Positions 17,551-24,903 of a stretch of DNA of 64,000 bases are shown here, in pieces. The position numbers were made by a program, and so were the translations under genes. The notes below the pieces were generated by a model. It did no database searches, was not told the DNA's origin, and saw only the letters and a list, made by a program, of their open reading frames with translations. Source of the DNA: Mycolicibacterium komossense (lineage in GTDB: Bacteria; Actinomycetota; Actinomycetes; Mycobacteriales; Mycobacteriaceae); contig NZ_JACKTY010000037.1 of the NCBI RefSeq assembly GCF_025822605.1, positions 1 through 64,000 on the forward strand. Reading direction: 5' to 3'. Numbering within the stretch: position 1 is the stretch's first letter; each line of letters starts with the position of its first letter.

Positions 17551-17566
17551 TGGCAGTCAACTGTCA
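17551..17566. promoter_or_regulatory. Candidate TetR operator 2 (autoregulatory side)
   Basis: Near-perfect palindrome TGGCAGTCAACTGTCA, immediately upstream of the tetR-type gene's TAGGCT hexamer (17569-17574). A dimer bound here would block RNA polymerase at that leaderless promoter. Confidence 0.62.
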
Positions 17567-17580
17567 GTTAGGCTGGCGTC

Positions 17581-18207
17581 GTGGAAAACGGGCAAGGTCG
17601 GCAACTGCGCACTGATGCCGCTCGCAATGCCGACCGCATCCTGCGCGCTGCCTACGAGGTGTACAGCGAGCTCGGTCCCGATGCGCCCCTCGATGCCATC
17701 GCTCGCCGTGCCGGAGTGGGGGAGCGAACGCTTTACCGCAGATTTCCCAGCAGGGCGGGCTTGGTGCGGGCTGTCCTGGATCAGCGGATTGCCGAGGGGT
17801 TCGCCCCCGCGATCGCGCAATCGTTGTCCACGAGCGACCCGCTGCAAGCGCTCTCCGAATTGATCGAGACAGCAACATCGTTCGGCGTCAGCGAGCATAA
17901 TCTGCTCGCAGCGGCCCGGCGGTTCGATGCGTTGGCCGACGTCTCCGCGAATCTGGAAGCTGCCTTGGCCGAGTTGACCGGGCGGGCCCAACGGGCCGGA
18001 CTTCTGCGTGCTGATCTGGTGGCCGACGACCTGACCCGGATCGTCATAATGCTCAACAGCGTGTTGTGGACGATGGATCCTGGCAGTGACGGCTGGCGTC
18101 GCTACGTCGCGCTCTTTCTCGATGCGATCTCCACCGGCGAGCGTCGGCCACTGCCCGCGGCCGTCCCGCTGCGGTACGCGGCCGCCTCGGAGAGTTGGCC
18201 CTTGTGA
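17581..18207 (+). CDS. TetR family transcriptional regulator
   Basis: 208 aa. The N-terminal helix-turn-helix is typical: ADRILRAAYEVYSELG then LDAIARRAGVGERTLYRRFPSRAGLV (about residues 16-62), followed by a ligand-binding helical domain. The C-terminal domain gives no ligand clue. The GTG start follows TAGGCT (17569-17574) by 6 nt, so the mRNA is probably leaderless. Divergent from the P450, with paired operators between. The likely model is repression of both genes, relieved by a P450 substrate-like ligand (inference). Confidence 0.9.
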   Translation: MENGQGRQLRTDAARNADRILRAAYEVYSELGPDAPLDAIARRAGVGERTLYRRFPSRAGLVRAVLDQRIAEGFAPAIAQSLSTSDPLQALSELIETATSFGVSEHNLLAAARRFDALADVSANLEAALAELTGRAQRAGLLRADLVADDLTRIVIMLNSVLWTMDPGSDGWRRYVALFLDAISTGERRPLPAAVPLRYAAASESWPL

Positions 18208-18231
18208 ACGCCGGCTTCACCGGGTCCGGGG

Positions 18232-19035
18232 TCAGCGCCTGTTGACGTATCCGTCGTCGATCGGCAGCGTGACGCCGGAAATATGGCGGCCCGCATCGGA
18301 GACCAGCCAGGCCACCGTGTTGGCGATGTCCTCGGCTTCGACGGTCTCCATCTGGATGGAACTGGCGCCGCCTTCGTTGTTGGCCATGGCCTCCAGCCAT
18401 GTACGGGTGAACTCGTTCTCCACCATCGGTGTCCGGACCCCGCCCGGATGGATGGAGTTCACTCGAATGTTCAGCGATCCGAGCAGATTGGCATAGACCC
18501 GCATCAATCCGACCAGGCCGTGTTTGGCGGCGGCATAACCGATGGAACCGGCCTGGGGTGCGGCCAAACCCACTAGTCCGGCGACCGAGCTTGTCAACAC
18601 GATGGCTCCACCATTGCCGGCCTTGATCATCGGACGCATTCCCACGTCGACGGTGTGATAGACGCCGGTGAGGTTGACGTCGATCACGTCCTGCCACGCG
18701 TCCTCACCCGCCATCGGGGCGATGCCGGCGTTGGCGATGATGATGTCGAGACGGCCGAATTCGTCGACACCCTGTTTCAGTGCGGTCTTGAGCGCCGCGC
18801 GATCCCGAACGTCGGCCTGGTTCGCGACGATTCGTGCACCGGTGTCCTCGACCAGTTTCACCGTTGCGGCGAGATCGTCGGGCGTTGCCATCGGGTAGGG
18901 CACGGAGGCGATTTGGTCGCACAGGTCCACCGCGATGATGTCGGCGCCTTCGGAGGCCAATTTGACGGCGTGCGCGCGGCCCTGCCCGCGGGCGGCACCG
19001 GTGATGAAGGCGACTTTTCCCGTCAGTGATCCCAT
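18232..19035 (-). CDS. SDR oxidoreductase, mycofactocin-coupled type (Rv2750-like)
   Basis: 267 aa short-chain dehydrogenase. The cofactor motif is TGAARGQGRAHAV (about residues 11-23), then an acidic VDLC at the end of strand 2 (NAD preference), NAGI, and the catalytic Tyr-Lys pair in YAAAKHGLVG. An insertion after VDLC, with SVPYPMATPDDLAATV, is typical of the mycofactocin-coupled SDR family, whose NAD does not exchange freely and is re-oxidised by mycofactocin. It follows the monooxygenase-like gene after a 1-nt gap, so the two are co-translated. Equivalent to Rv2750 by position. Confidence 0.87.
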   Translation of the reverse strand: MGSLTGKVAFITGAARGQGRAHAVKLASEGADIIAVDLCDQIASVPYPMATPDDLAATVKLVEDTGARIVANQADVRDRAALKTALKQGVDEFGRLDIIIANAGIAPMAGEDAWQDVIDVNLTGVYHTVDVGMRPMIKAGNGGAIVLTSSVAGLVGLAAPQAGSIGYAAAKHGLVGLMRVYANLLGSLNIRVNSIHPGGVRTPMVENEFTRTWLEAMANNEGGASSIQMETVEAEDIANTVAWLVSDAGRHISGVTLPIDDGYVNRR

Positions 19036-19036
19036 C

Positions 19037-19351
19037 TCAGTGGACGAGTTGACCCTTGGCGGGATCGCCGGCCGGAACCGGTTGCAGCATCTTGATATCC
19101 GGTGCTCCGTCGAGCAGGGGGCCGATCTCGCCGAACATGGCGGTGACTGCGGGTGCGGTGCTGTGGGTCTTCAGTGCGTCGGCGTCAGCCCACTGCTCGA
19201 CGAACACGAATGTGCCGTCGGCCTGGTGCAGTGTGTACAACTGGCAGCCCGGCTCGTCATGGACGGCTTCGATCGCCCGCTTACACGCCTCACGCACGGC
19301 CTCGACGGACTCCGGCTTGGCCTTCATGGTGGCGACGACAACTACGGGCAT
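19037..19351 (-). CDS. ABM-domain (antibiotic biosynthesis monooxygenase) protein, Rv2749-like
   Basis: 104 aa ferredoxin-like fold protein of the ABM/quinol monooxygenase family. It shows VVVVATMKAKPESVEAV, the pattern GCQLYTLHQADGTFVFVEQWAD and a DALKTHSTAP helix. Members dimerise and oxidise quinols or polyketide-like rings without cofactors, or simply bind ligands. First gene of a two-gene operon with the mycofactocin-type SDR, which suggests joint processing of one alcohol/ketone substrate (inference). Divergent from ftsK across 210 bp. Confidence 0.85.
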   Translation of the reverse strand: MPVVVVATMKAKPESVEAVREACKRAIEAVHDEPGCQLYTLHQADGTFVFVEQWADADALKTHSTAPAVTAMFGEIGPLLDGAPDIKMLQPVPAGDPAKGQLVH

Positions 19352-19503
19352 GGGGAGAGCTCCTTCGGACGCTTCGCTGAGTCGGGTGCGGCGTGGATCA
19401 CATTACCGAGCATCCTGTGACGCGAGCGGGCCACTGCCTAATGCCAGATCAAGTGAGGTACTGCTCCTCGTCGATGCGCCCTCAGAACGATGTATCGCAA
19501 CCG

Positions 19504-19539
19504 AACTGTGACCAGTGTGGCTAATGGTGAAACTGTGAC
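19504..19539 (+). repeat. AACTGTGAC direct repeats upstream of ftsK
   Basis: Two exact copies of AACTGTGAC (19504-19512 and 19531-19539) lie 27 bp apart in the ftsK promoter region, just before its TAGTCT -10 hexamer. They may bind a regulator of cell-division genes. No factor can be named from sequence. Confidence 0.35.
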
Positions 19540-19561
19540 TGTTGCGACTAGTCTTACCCCC

Positions 19562-22123
19562 ATGGCAAGTAAGACCGCCGCGCGCTCAGGAGCACGTTCG
19601 GGCAGCTCAAAGGCCCGGACACCCGCGAAGCGCCCTGCCGCGCCCCGGAAAAAGCCCGCGAAGGCCGCCCCGCGGCGCACCGGATCGCCGATCGCGTCTG
19701 CGGGCGTTGCCGTCGGCCGCGCTTCACGCGCCAGTTGGCTGATGTTGGCCAGGGGAGCGGGTAAGACAGCCCGGTCGGTCGGGCGCGCGCACGATATCGA
19801 TCCCGGCCACCGTCGCGACGGTATAGCGCTGGCGCTACTCGGGGTCGGGGTGGTCATCGCTGCGAGTTCCTGGTTCGACGCGGCTCGTCCGGTCGGAGAA
19901 TGGATCGACGGGGCGCTACGCAGCTTTGTCGGCGCCGGTGTCGTTTTGCTACCCATCCTGATCGCGGTGATCGCGGTGACGTTGATGCGGACCGAACCCA
20001 ATCCGGAGAGCCGGCCGAGGCTGATCCTGGGTACCGCGATGATCGCGCTGCCCGCACTCGGGTTGTGGCATATGTGCAGCGGGTCGCCGGAGTCGCCGGT
20101 CGGTCGACAGCACGCGGCCGGCTTCGTCGGATTCGCGATCGGCGGCCCGCTGGCTGACGGTCTCAGCGTATGGATCGCCGCCCCACTGTTGTTCATCGCG
20201 GCGTTGTTCGGCGTGCTGCTCCTGACCGGGACGACCATCCGCGAGGTGCCGGAAACGTTGCGGACGATGTTCAGCACCGGAATGCTGCGCCGCGAATCCG
20301 ACGATGATTACGACGATTACGATTACGACGACGAATCCCCCGACATTGCGGCGGGCGACGACTTCTCCGACGGTTACTACGACGACCCGATTTCCTATGG
20401 CGATGACGAGCCGCCGGTCTGGCCCGGTGGCACACCGCAGCAGAACTACCCGCTCGACGAAGATCTGCAGCTCCATGACGCGCCAACGATCCCGGAGCCG
20501 GCCGCGGAGCGGAAACCCAAGCGTCGCATCCCGAAAGCCGATGCGGTCCCGGTAGCCAAACCGGCAGCACCGAAGGAGGACACCCTTTCACTCGACCGCG
20601 TCGTCGAAGGACCGTACGTTCTGCCGTCGTTGGAACTGCTCGTCGCCGGCGATCCGCCCAAGCTGCGCAGTGCGGCAAACGACAAGATGGTCGAAACCAT
20701 CCAGTCGGTACTGCAGCAGTTCAAAGTCGATGCGGTCGTAACCGGCTGCACCCGCGGCCCGACCGTCACCCGCTATGAGGTGGAGCTCGGACCCGGCGTC
20801 AAGGTCGAGAAAATCACTGCGCTGCAAAAGAACATCGCCTACGCGGTGGCAACCGAGAGTGTTCGGATGCTCGCTCCGATCCCCGGCAAGTCCGCCGTCG
20901 GTATCGAGGTACCCAACACCGATCGCGAGATGGTTCGCCTGTCGGATGTGCTGACCGCGCCGAGCACCCGCCGCGACCATCACCCGCTGGTCATCGGACT
21001 AGGCAAAGACATTGAGGGCGACTTCATCTCGGCGAACCTGGCCAAGATGCCCCACCTGCTGGTCGCCGGTTCGACCGGTTCCGGCAAGTCCAGCTTCGTC
21101 AACTCGATGCTGGTGTCGATCCTGGCGCGCGCCACCCCGGATGAGGTCAGGATGATCCTGATCGATCCCAAGATGGTGGAACTCACACCCTACGAGGGCA
21201 TTCCGCACCTCATCACCCCGATCGTCACGCAGCCCAAGAAGGCCGCGGCCGCGCTGGCGTGGTTGGTCGAGGAGATGGAACAGCGCTACCAGGACATGCA
21301 GGCCAATCGCGTGCGCCACATCGATGTGTTCAACGAGAAGGTGCGCTCCGGTGAGATCACCGCGCCGTTGGGCAGCGAGCGCGTCTACAAGCCGTACCCC
21401 TACATTCTGGCGATCGTCGACGAGCTCGCCGACCTGATGATGACGGCACCGCGCGACGTCGAGGACGCGATCGTGCGCATCACCCAAAAGGCCCGCGCCG
21501 CCGGCATCCACCTGGTGTTGGCAACGCAGCGCCCATCCGTCGACGTGGTGACGGGCCTGATCAAGACCAACGTGCCGTCGCGTTTGGCGTTCGCGACCTC
21601 GTCGCTGACCGACAGCCGCGTCATCCTCGACCAGGCGGGCGCTGAGAAGCTGATCGGCATGGGCGACGGCCTGTTTCTGCCGATGGGCGCCAACAAGCCG
21701 ATCCGGTTGCAGGGCGCCTACATCTCCGACGAGGAGATCCAGGCGGTAGTCGAGGCCACCAAGGCACAGGCTGAGCCGGAGTACTTCGAGGGTGTGACCG
21801 CGGCGAAGCCAGGTGGCGAGCGCACCGACGTCGACCCCGATATCGGCGACGATATGGATGTCTTCCTGCAGGCCGTCGAATTGGTGGTGTCGTCGCAGTT
21901 CGGGTCGACCTCCATGCTGCAGCGCAAGCTGCGGGTCGGGTTCGCCAAAGCGGGTCGGCTGATGGACCTGATGGAGACCCGTCAGATCGTCGGCCCCTCG
22001 GAGGGATCGAAGGCGCGCGAGGTGCTGGTCAAACCCGACGAGCTGGCCGGGACGTTGATGCTGATCCGTGGCGGCTCAGATGCCTCAGGGGCCAACGGCG
22101 GCGACGGGGAGCCCGATTTCTAG
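19562..22123 (+). CDS. ftsK: DNA translocase FtsK
   Basis: Septal DNA pump that clears chromosome ends through the division site. 853 aa from the ATG at 19562, chosen because TAGTCT (19549-19554) lies 7 nt upstream (leaderless) and because the basic N terminus MASKTAARSG suits a membrane-anchored form; an ATG at 19490 would add 24 residues. Order of parts: basic Ala/Arg/Lys-rich tail; four membrane helices (about residues 80-230); a very acidic Asp/Tyr-rich linker; the motor with Walker A GSTGSGKSSF and Walker B ILAIVDELADLMM; and the C-terminal gamma winged helix (LQRKLRVGFAKAGRLMD) that reads polar DNA motifs. Confidence 0.95.
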   Translation: MASKTAARSGARSGSSKARTPAKRPAAPRKKPAKAAPRRTGSPIASAGVAVGRASRASWLMLARGAGKTARSVGRAHDIDPGHRRDGIALALLGVGVVIAASSWFDAARPVGEWIDGALRSFVGAGVVLLPILIAVIAVTLMRTEPNPESRPRLILGTAMIALPALGLWHMCSGSPESPVGRQHAAGFVGFAIGGPLADGLSVWIAAPLLFIAALFGVLLLTGTTIREVPETLRTMFSTGMLRRESDDDYDDYDYDDESPDIAAGDDFSDGYYDDPISYGDDEPPVWPGGTPQQNYPLDEDLQLHDAPTIPEPAAERKPKRRIPKADAVPVAKPAAPKEDTLSLDRVVEGPYVLPSLELLVAGDPPKLRSAANDKMVETIQSVLQQFKVDAVVTGCTRGPTVTRYEVELGPGVKVEKITALQKNIAYAVATESVRMLAPIPGKSAVGIEVPNTDREMVRLSDVLTAPSTRRDHHPLVIGLGKDIEGDFISANLAKMPHLLVAGSTGSGKSSFVNSMLVSILARATPDEVRMILIDPKMVELTPYEGIPHLITPIVTQPKKAAAALAWLVEEMEQRYQDMQANRVRHIDVFNEKVRSGEITAPLGSERVYKPYPYILAIVDELADLMMTAPRDVEDAIVRITQKARAAGIHLVLATQRPSVDVVTGLIKTNVPSRLAFATSSLTDSRVILDQAGAEKLIGMGDGLFLPMGANKPIRLQGAYISDEEIQAVVEATKAQAEPEYFEGVTAAKPGGERTDVDPDIGDDMDVFLQAVELVVSSQFGSTSMLQRKLRVGFAKAGRLMDLMETRQIVGPSEGSKAREVLVKPDELAGTLMLIRGGSDASGANGGDGEPDF

Positions 22124-22145
22124 CCGTTGAGTGAGCGCTCAGGTC
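22123..22145 (+). repeat. Left 23-bp direct repeat flanking DUF559 gene
   Basis: A 23-bp sequence containing GTTGAGTGAGCGCTCAGG. It recurs with one mismatch at 23083-23105, just upstream of the start of the DUF559 gene. The palindromic core TGAGCGCTCA also occurs in the partner arms at 22171-22180 and 23131-23140. Confidence 0.8.
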
Positions 22146-22186
22146 GCACATTTCGCGTCGGTGTGGAGCCTGAGCGCTCACTCAAC
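22126..22186. terminator. 18-bp perfect hairpin after ftsK
   Basis: Perfect 18-base arms at 22126-22143 (beginning GTTGAGTGAGCGCT) and 22169-22186, around a 25-nt loop, starting 3 bp after the ftsK stop. The right arm contains the stop codon of the converging DUF559 gene. It probably acts as a two-way terminator and is also the left boundary repeat of the inserted gene. Confidence 0.65.
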
Positions 22187-23075
22187 CTGCGGCACAGCCA
22201 AGTCGGGATTCCCAGGCGCGGTGTACGCGGCCGATGATGTCAGCGCGTCGGTGATCGGCGAGGACTCGGATGACAATCCATCCCCTTGAGGCCAGGTATT
22301 CCAGCCGGACGACATCGCCGTAATAGCGTGCCCGGTCGGTCCGATGCTGCTCGCCGTCGTACTCGACGGCGAGCATGAGGTCGGGCCACCCCATATCCAG
22401 GTAGTACCACCGGCCCTCTGGCCGCGCGACCGCAATCTGTGTGTGGGGCGGAGGGAAGCCGGCGCCGATCAGGTCCAACCGAAGATAGGTCTCCCGCGGC
22501 GACTGAGCCCCGCCGTCGACGCTGTCCAGTCGGTCCGCCACGTGCCGCAATCCCCGAAGGTGCGGATGACGTCCAGCTATCGCGAATACCTCGCCGGTGG
22601 ATAAGCGGGTCGCGTTGGCCAACGCATCGACGTCAGCGATCGCGCGGCGTCGGGGTCCGCGGCGCGACAGGTCGAATGCGGTCCTGGCCACCGTGGTCAC
22701 CGGCAGCCCACCTCGGCGGCCGATCTCGCCGGCCGGCAGCGATTCGCGGCGCGTGATGATCCCGCGCGGACTCCGGTTGTTTCCGAAGTTCAGTTCGACC
22801 GGGACATCTGGATCAACCCATCGCGAGCCGTGCAGCGCCGCAGCAGCCTGACCGGTAACGATCGCAAGGCGACCAGACCACAACCAGGCGGCGACGGTAC
22901 GGTCTTGCAAACTGAGCGGTCCGACCGGTGCGTAGACGTCGGGAAATACGCGCTGAAACTTCCGGCCGAGTTGATATCGGTTTACCTGCCCTGCCGCCAG
23001 CGCTTCACTGCCTCGGAAGACCCGCTTCACGCCCGGGAACGCTGCCAGTTCGAGTGGCTGCGGGTGCACACTCAT
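22182..23075 (-). CDS. DUF559 protein with AbiEi-like N-terminal region
   Basis: 297 aa from the ATG at 23075 (a TTG at 23081 is also possible). The N-terminal half, with QLGRKFQRVFPDVYAP, VTGQAAAALHG and VTTVARTAFDLSRRG, is the winged-helix arrangement annotated in actinobacteria as AbiEi-like. The C-terminal half, MLAVEYDGEQHR then RLEYLASRGWIVIRV, is DUF559, a PD-(D/E)xK/Vsr-like nuclease fold with candidate catalytic Asp/Glu in AVEYDGEQH. No AbiEii-type toxin partner is adjacent. The gene sits between ftsK and argA, which are neighbours in M. tuberculosis, and is bracketed by repeats at both ends, so it looks inserted. Biochemical role unknown. Confidence 0.78.
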   Translation of the reverse strand: MSVHPQPLELAAFPGVKRVFRGSEALAAGQVNRYQLGRKFQRVFPDVYAPVGPLSLQDRTVAAWLWSGRLAIVTGQAAAALHGSRWVDPDVPVELNFGNNRSPRGIITRRESLPAGEIGRRGGLPVTTVARTAFDLSRRGPRRRAIADVDALANATRLSTGEVFAIAGRHPHLRGLRHVADRLDSVDGGAQSPRETYLRLDLIGAGFPPPHTQIAVARPEGRWYYLDMGWPDLMLAVEYDGEQHRTDRARYYGDVVRLEYLASRGWIVIRVLADHRRADIIGRVHRAWESRLGCAAG

Positions 23076-23082
23076 GCACAAC

Positions 23083-23105
23083 GCCGTTGAGTGAGCGCTG
23101 AGGTC
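23083..23105 (+). repeat. Right 23-bp direct repeat flanking DUF559 gene
   Basis: One-mismatch copy of the repeat at 22123-22145 (G in place of C after GAGCGCT). It begins 2 bp beyond the possible TTG start of the DUF559 gene. An imperfect partner containing GTGAGCGCTCAG lies at 23130-23141. Confidence 0.8.
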
Positions 23106-23155
23106 CTAGTTCTAGCTCACATGTCGCGCGTGAGCGCTCAGTCGACTTCAGATCG

Positions 23156-23677
23156 TCACAGGATGCGCAGCATTCGGGAATTTCCCAGGATGTTGGGCTT
23201 CACGTACGACAAGTCGAGGAACTCGGCGACACCGATGTCATACGAGCGGCACATCTCCTCGTAGACCTCGGCGGTCACCGGGGTGCCGTCGATCTCGGTG
23301 AACCCGTGTCTGCCGAAGAACTCCGTCTCGAAGGTCAACACGAACAGGCGCTGAAGCTCCAGCTCGCGGGCGACGTCGAGCAGCTTGGCGACAATCGCAT
23401 GCCCCACCCCGTGCCCTTTGACCTTCGGGTCTACCGCGACAGTGCGCACTTCGCCTAGATCGGCCCACAGCACGTGCAGCGCCCCGCAGCCGATGATCTC
23501 GCCGCGATAGTCGGCGACCCAGAATTCCTGGACCGCCTCATACAGCGTGACCAGGTTCTTTTCCAAGAGGATCTTGCCGGCGTAGGTGTCGACCAGACGC
23601 TTGATCGCCGGCACATCGGACGTGCGTGCGCGCCGCACCACCGGCTGTTCGACCTGTTCACCTACGCCCGTAGTCAC
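23156..23677 (-). CDS. argA: Amino-acid N-acetyltransferase
   Basis: 173 aa GNAT enzyme matching Rv2747, the free-standing acetyltransferase that makes N-acetylglutamate, the first arginine-pathway intermediate. It shows VRRARTSDVPAIKRLVD at the start, VRTVAVDPKVKGHGVGHAIV with the acetyl-CoA pyrophosphate loop (about residues 78-97), and FETEFFGRHGF near the end. There is no kinase-like regulatory domain, unlike the E. coli ArgA. The GTG start is preceded by TACTGT (23689-23684) with a 6-nt gap, so the transcript is probably leaderless. Divergent from pgsA over only 54 bp. Confidence 0.9.
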   Translation of the reverse strand: MTTGVGEQVEQPVVRRARTSDVPAIKRLVDTYAGKILLEKNLVTLYEAVQEFWVADYRGEIIGCGALHVLWADLGEVRTVAVDPKVKGHGVGHAIVAKLLDVARELELQRLFVLTFETEFFGRHGFTEIDGTPVTAEVYEEMCRSYDIGVAEFLDLSYVKPNILGNSRMLRIL

Positions 23678-23683
23678 GGCTGC

Positions 23684-23725
23684 ACAGTATCGGCTGTGAG
23701 GCCGTCCAGTGCCAACCGATATTCT
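23684..23725. promoter_or_regulatory. Back-to-back leaderless promoters for argA and pgsA
   Basis: TACTGT on the minus strand (23689-23684) lies 6 nt before the argA GTG, and TATTCT on the plus strand (23720-23725) lies 6 nt before the pgsA GTG. The hexamers are 30 bp apart, so the two -35 regions overlap and polymerases may compete. Confidence 0.55.
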
Positions 23726-23731
23726 GTTGCG

Positions 23732-24340
23732 GTGACGGGATCCTCAGAAACACCGGGGACGACTCCACCCGCGGTTCCCCCCGTCTCCGTCTACAACCTG
23801 GCCAACGCGCTGACCGCGTTGCGATTGATCCTGGTCCCTGTGTTCCTGCTCGCCCTGTTCGCCGGCGACGGGCACGAAACTGCCAGCCGCGTCACTGCTT
23901 TCGCCGTCTTCGCCGTCGCGGTCATCACGGATCGGTTCGACGGCCAGCTGGCCCGCAACTACGGCATGGTCACCGAGTTCGGGAAGCTCGCGGACCCGAT
24001 CGCCGACAAGATGCTGATCGGTGCGGCCCTGATCGGCCTGTCCATGCTCGGCGACCTGCCCTGGTGGGTCACTGTGCTGATCCTGGTCCGCGAACTCGGT
24101 GTCACTGTGCTGCGCTTCGCGGTACTGCGCAACGGCGTCATCGCCGCCAGCCGCGGTGGCAAGCTCAAAACCCTGGTCCAAGCCGTGGCCATCGGCCTGT
24201 TCATCCTGCCGCTGGCCGGTATCTGGCTGACCGTCGCGTGGGTGGTGATGGCACTGGCCATCGTGTTGACGGTGTTCACCGGCGCCGAATACGTCGTCTC
24301 GGCGGTGAGGGATTCGCGTGGACGACCCGCTGGTCAGTGA
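23732..24340 (+). CDS. pgsA: CDP-alcohol phosphatidyltransferase (PgsA3-like)
   Basis: 202 aa membrane enzyme that joins glycerol-3-phosphate to CDP-diacylglycerol, giving phosphatidylglycerophosphate. The family motif D-G-x2-A-R-x8-G-x3-D-x3-D is complete: DGQLARNY, then EFGKLADPIADK (about residues 70-92). Five or so hydrophobic helices follow the soluble N-terminal tail. The GTG at 23732 is favoured by a TATTCT hexamer 6 nt upstream. The gene overlaps cinA by 23 nt. Equivalent to Rv2746c; paralogues make other lipids, so exact specificity rests on position and family. Confidence 0.92.
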   Translation: MTGSSETPGTTPPAVPPVSVYNLANALTALRLILVPVFLLALFAGDGHETASRVTAFAVFAVAVITDRFDGQLARNYGMVTEFGKLADPIADKMLIGAALIGLSMLGDLPWWVTVLILVRELGVTVLRFAVLRNGVIAASRGGKLKTLVQAVAIGLFILPLAGIWLTVAWVVMALAIVLTVFTGAEYVVSAVRDSRGRPAGQ

Positions 24341-24815
24341 CGAGGCGCGCAGCCTGGTCGCCGAGCTGACGGTGCGTCGGCAGACCGTGGCGACGGCTGA
24401 GTCGTTGACCGCGGGACTGCTGGCGGCGACGTTGGCCGGGGTACCGGGTGCCAGCGCGGTGTTGCTCGGTGGACTGGTGACTTACACCGAGGCCACCAAG
24501 ATCACGCTTGCCGGTGTTGCGCCCGACCTGCTGGCCGCTGTCGGTCCGATAGCCGCACCGACAGCGCGGGCGCTGGCGGTCGGCGCGCAGCAACGTTGCA
24601 AGGCCAGCTGGGGCGTCGGCCTCACTGGTGCGGCAGGGCCGGAACCCCATGGCGGGCACCCCGTCGGCACGGTCTTCCTCGGTGTGGCGGGTCCGCCGGA
24701 GAGCAAGATCGCCGAGGTGGTTGAGCTGCATCTGAGCGGCTCACGCTGGGACATCCGGCGCGCGGCGGTGCAGGAGGCAATCGTTCGGCTGCGCGCACTG
24801 GTGGCCGCGAACTGA
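24318..24815 (+). CDS. CinA C-terminal family (nicotinamide-nucleotide amidase-like)
   Basis: 165 aa, corresponding to the stand-alone C-terminal CinA domain (PncC type). The signature TAESLTAGLLAATL with the catalytic Ser lies at about residues 24-37, GGLVTYTEATK follows, and GPEPHGGHPVGTVFLGV is the conserved late motif. The family deamidates nicotinamide mononucleotide. The GTG start is 23 nt inside the end of pgsA, so translation is coupled. It lies between pgsA and clgR. Confidence 0.9.
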   Translation: MDDPLVSDEARSLVAELTVRRQTVATAESLTAGLLAATLAGVPGASAVLLGGLVTYTEATKITLAGVAPDLLAAVGPIAAPTARALAVGAQQRCKASWGVGLTGAAGPEPHGGHPVGTVFLGVAGPPESKIAEVVELHLSGSRWDIRRAAVQEAIVRLRALVAAN

Positions 24816-24830
24816 ATCAGTTCGCCGACT

Positions 24831-24858
24831 GGGAACCATCCCGCCCGTCGGTGACGTT
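24831..24858 (+). promoter_or_regulatory. ECF sigma (SigE/SigH-type) promoter for clgR
   Basis: GGGAAC at 24831-24836 and CGTT at 24855-24858 with an 18-nt spacer match the mycobacterial SigE/SigH consensus. The transcript would begin about 40 nt before the clgR start. In M. tuberculosis clgR is known to be transcribed by SigE. Confidence 0.7.
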
Positions 24859-24903
24859 TATCTAGGGAATACTGCGCTTTACCCCAGGACAAAGGAGAGC
24901 ACG

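Noticed and set aside
20303..20340. Repetitive GAY/TAY tract in ftsK
   Set aside because: It encodes the acidic Asp/Tyr linker of FtsK, so it is explained by protein composition rather than being a DNA repeat element.
22182..23075. DUF559 gene as half of an AbiE toxin-antitoxin pair
   Set aside because: The flanking genes are ftsK and argA; no nucleotidyltransferase (AbiEii) gene is adjacent, so only the N-terminal resemblance remains.
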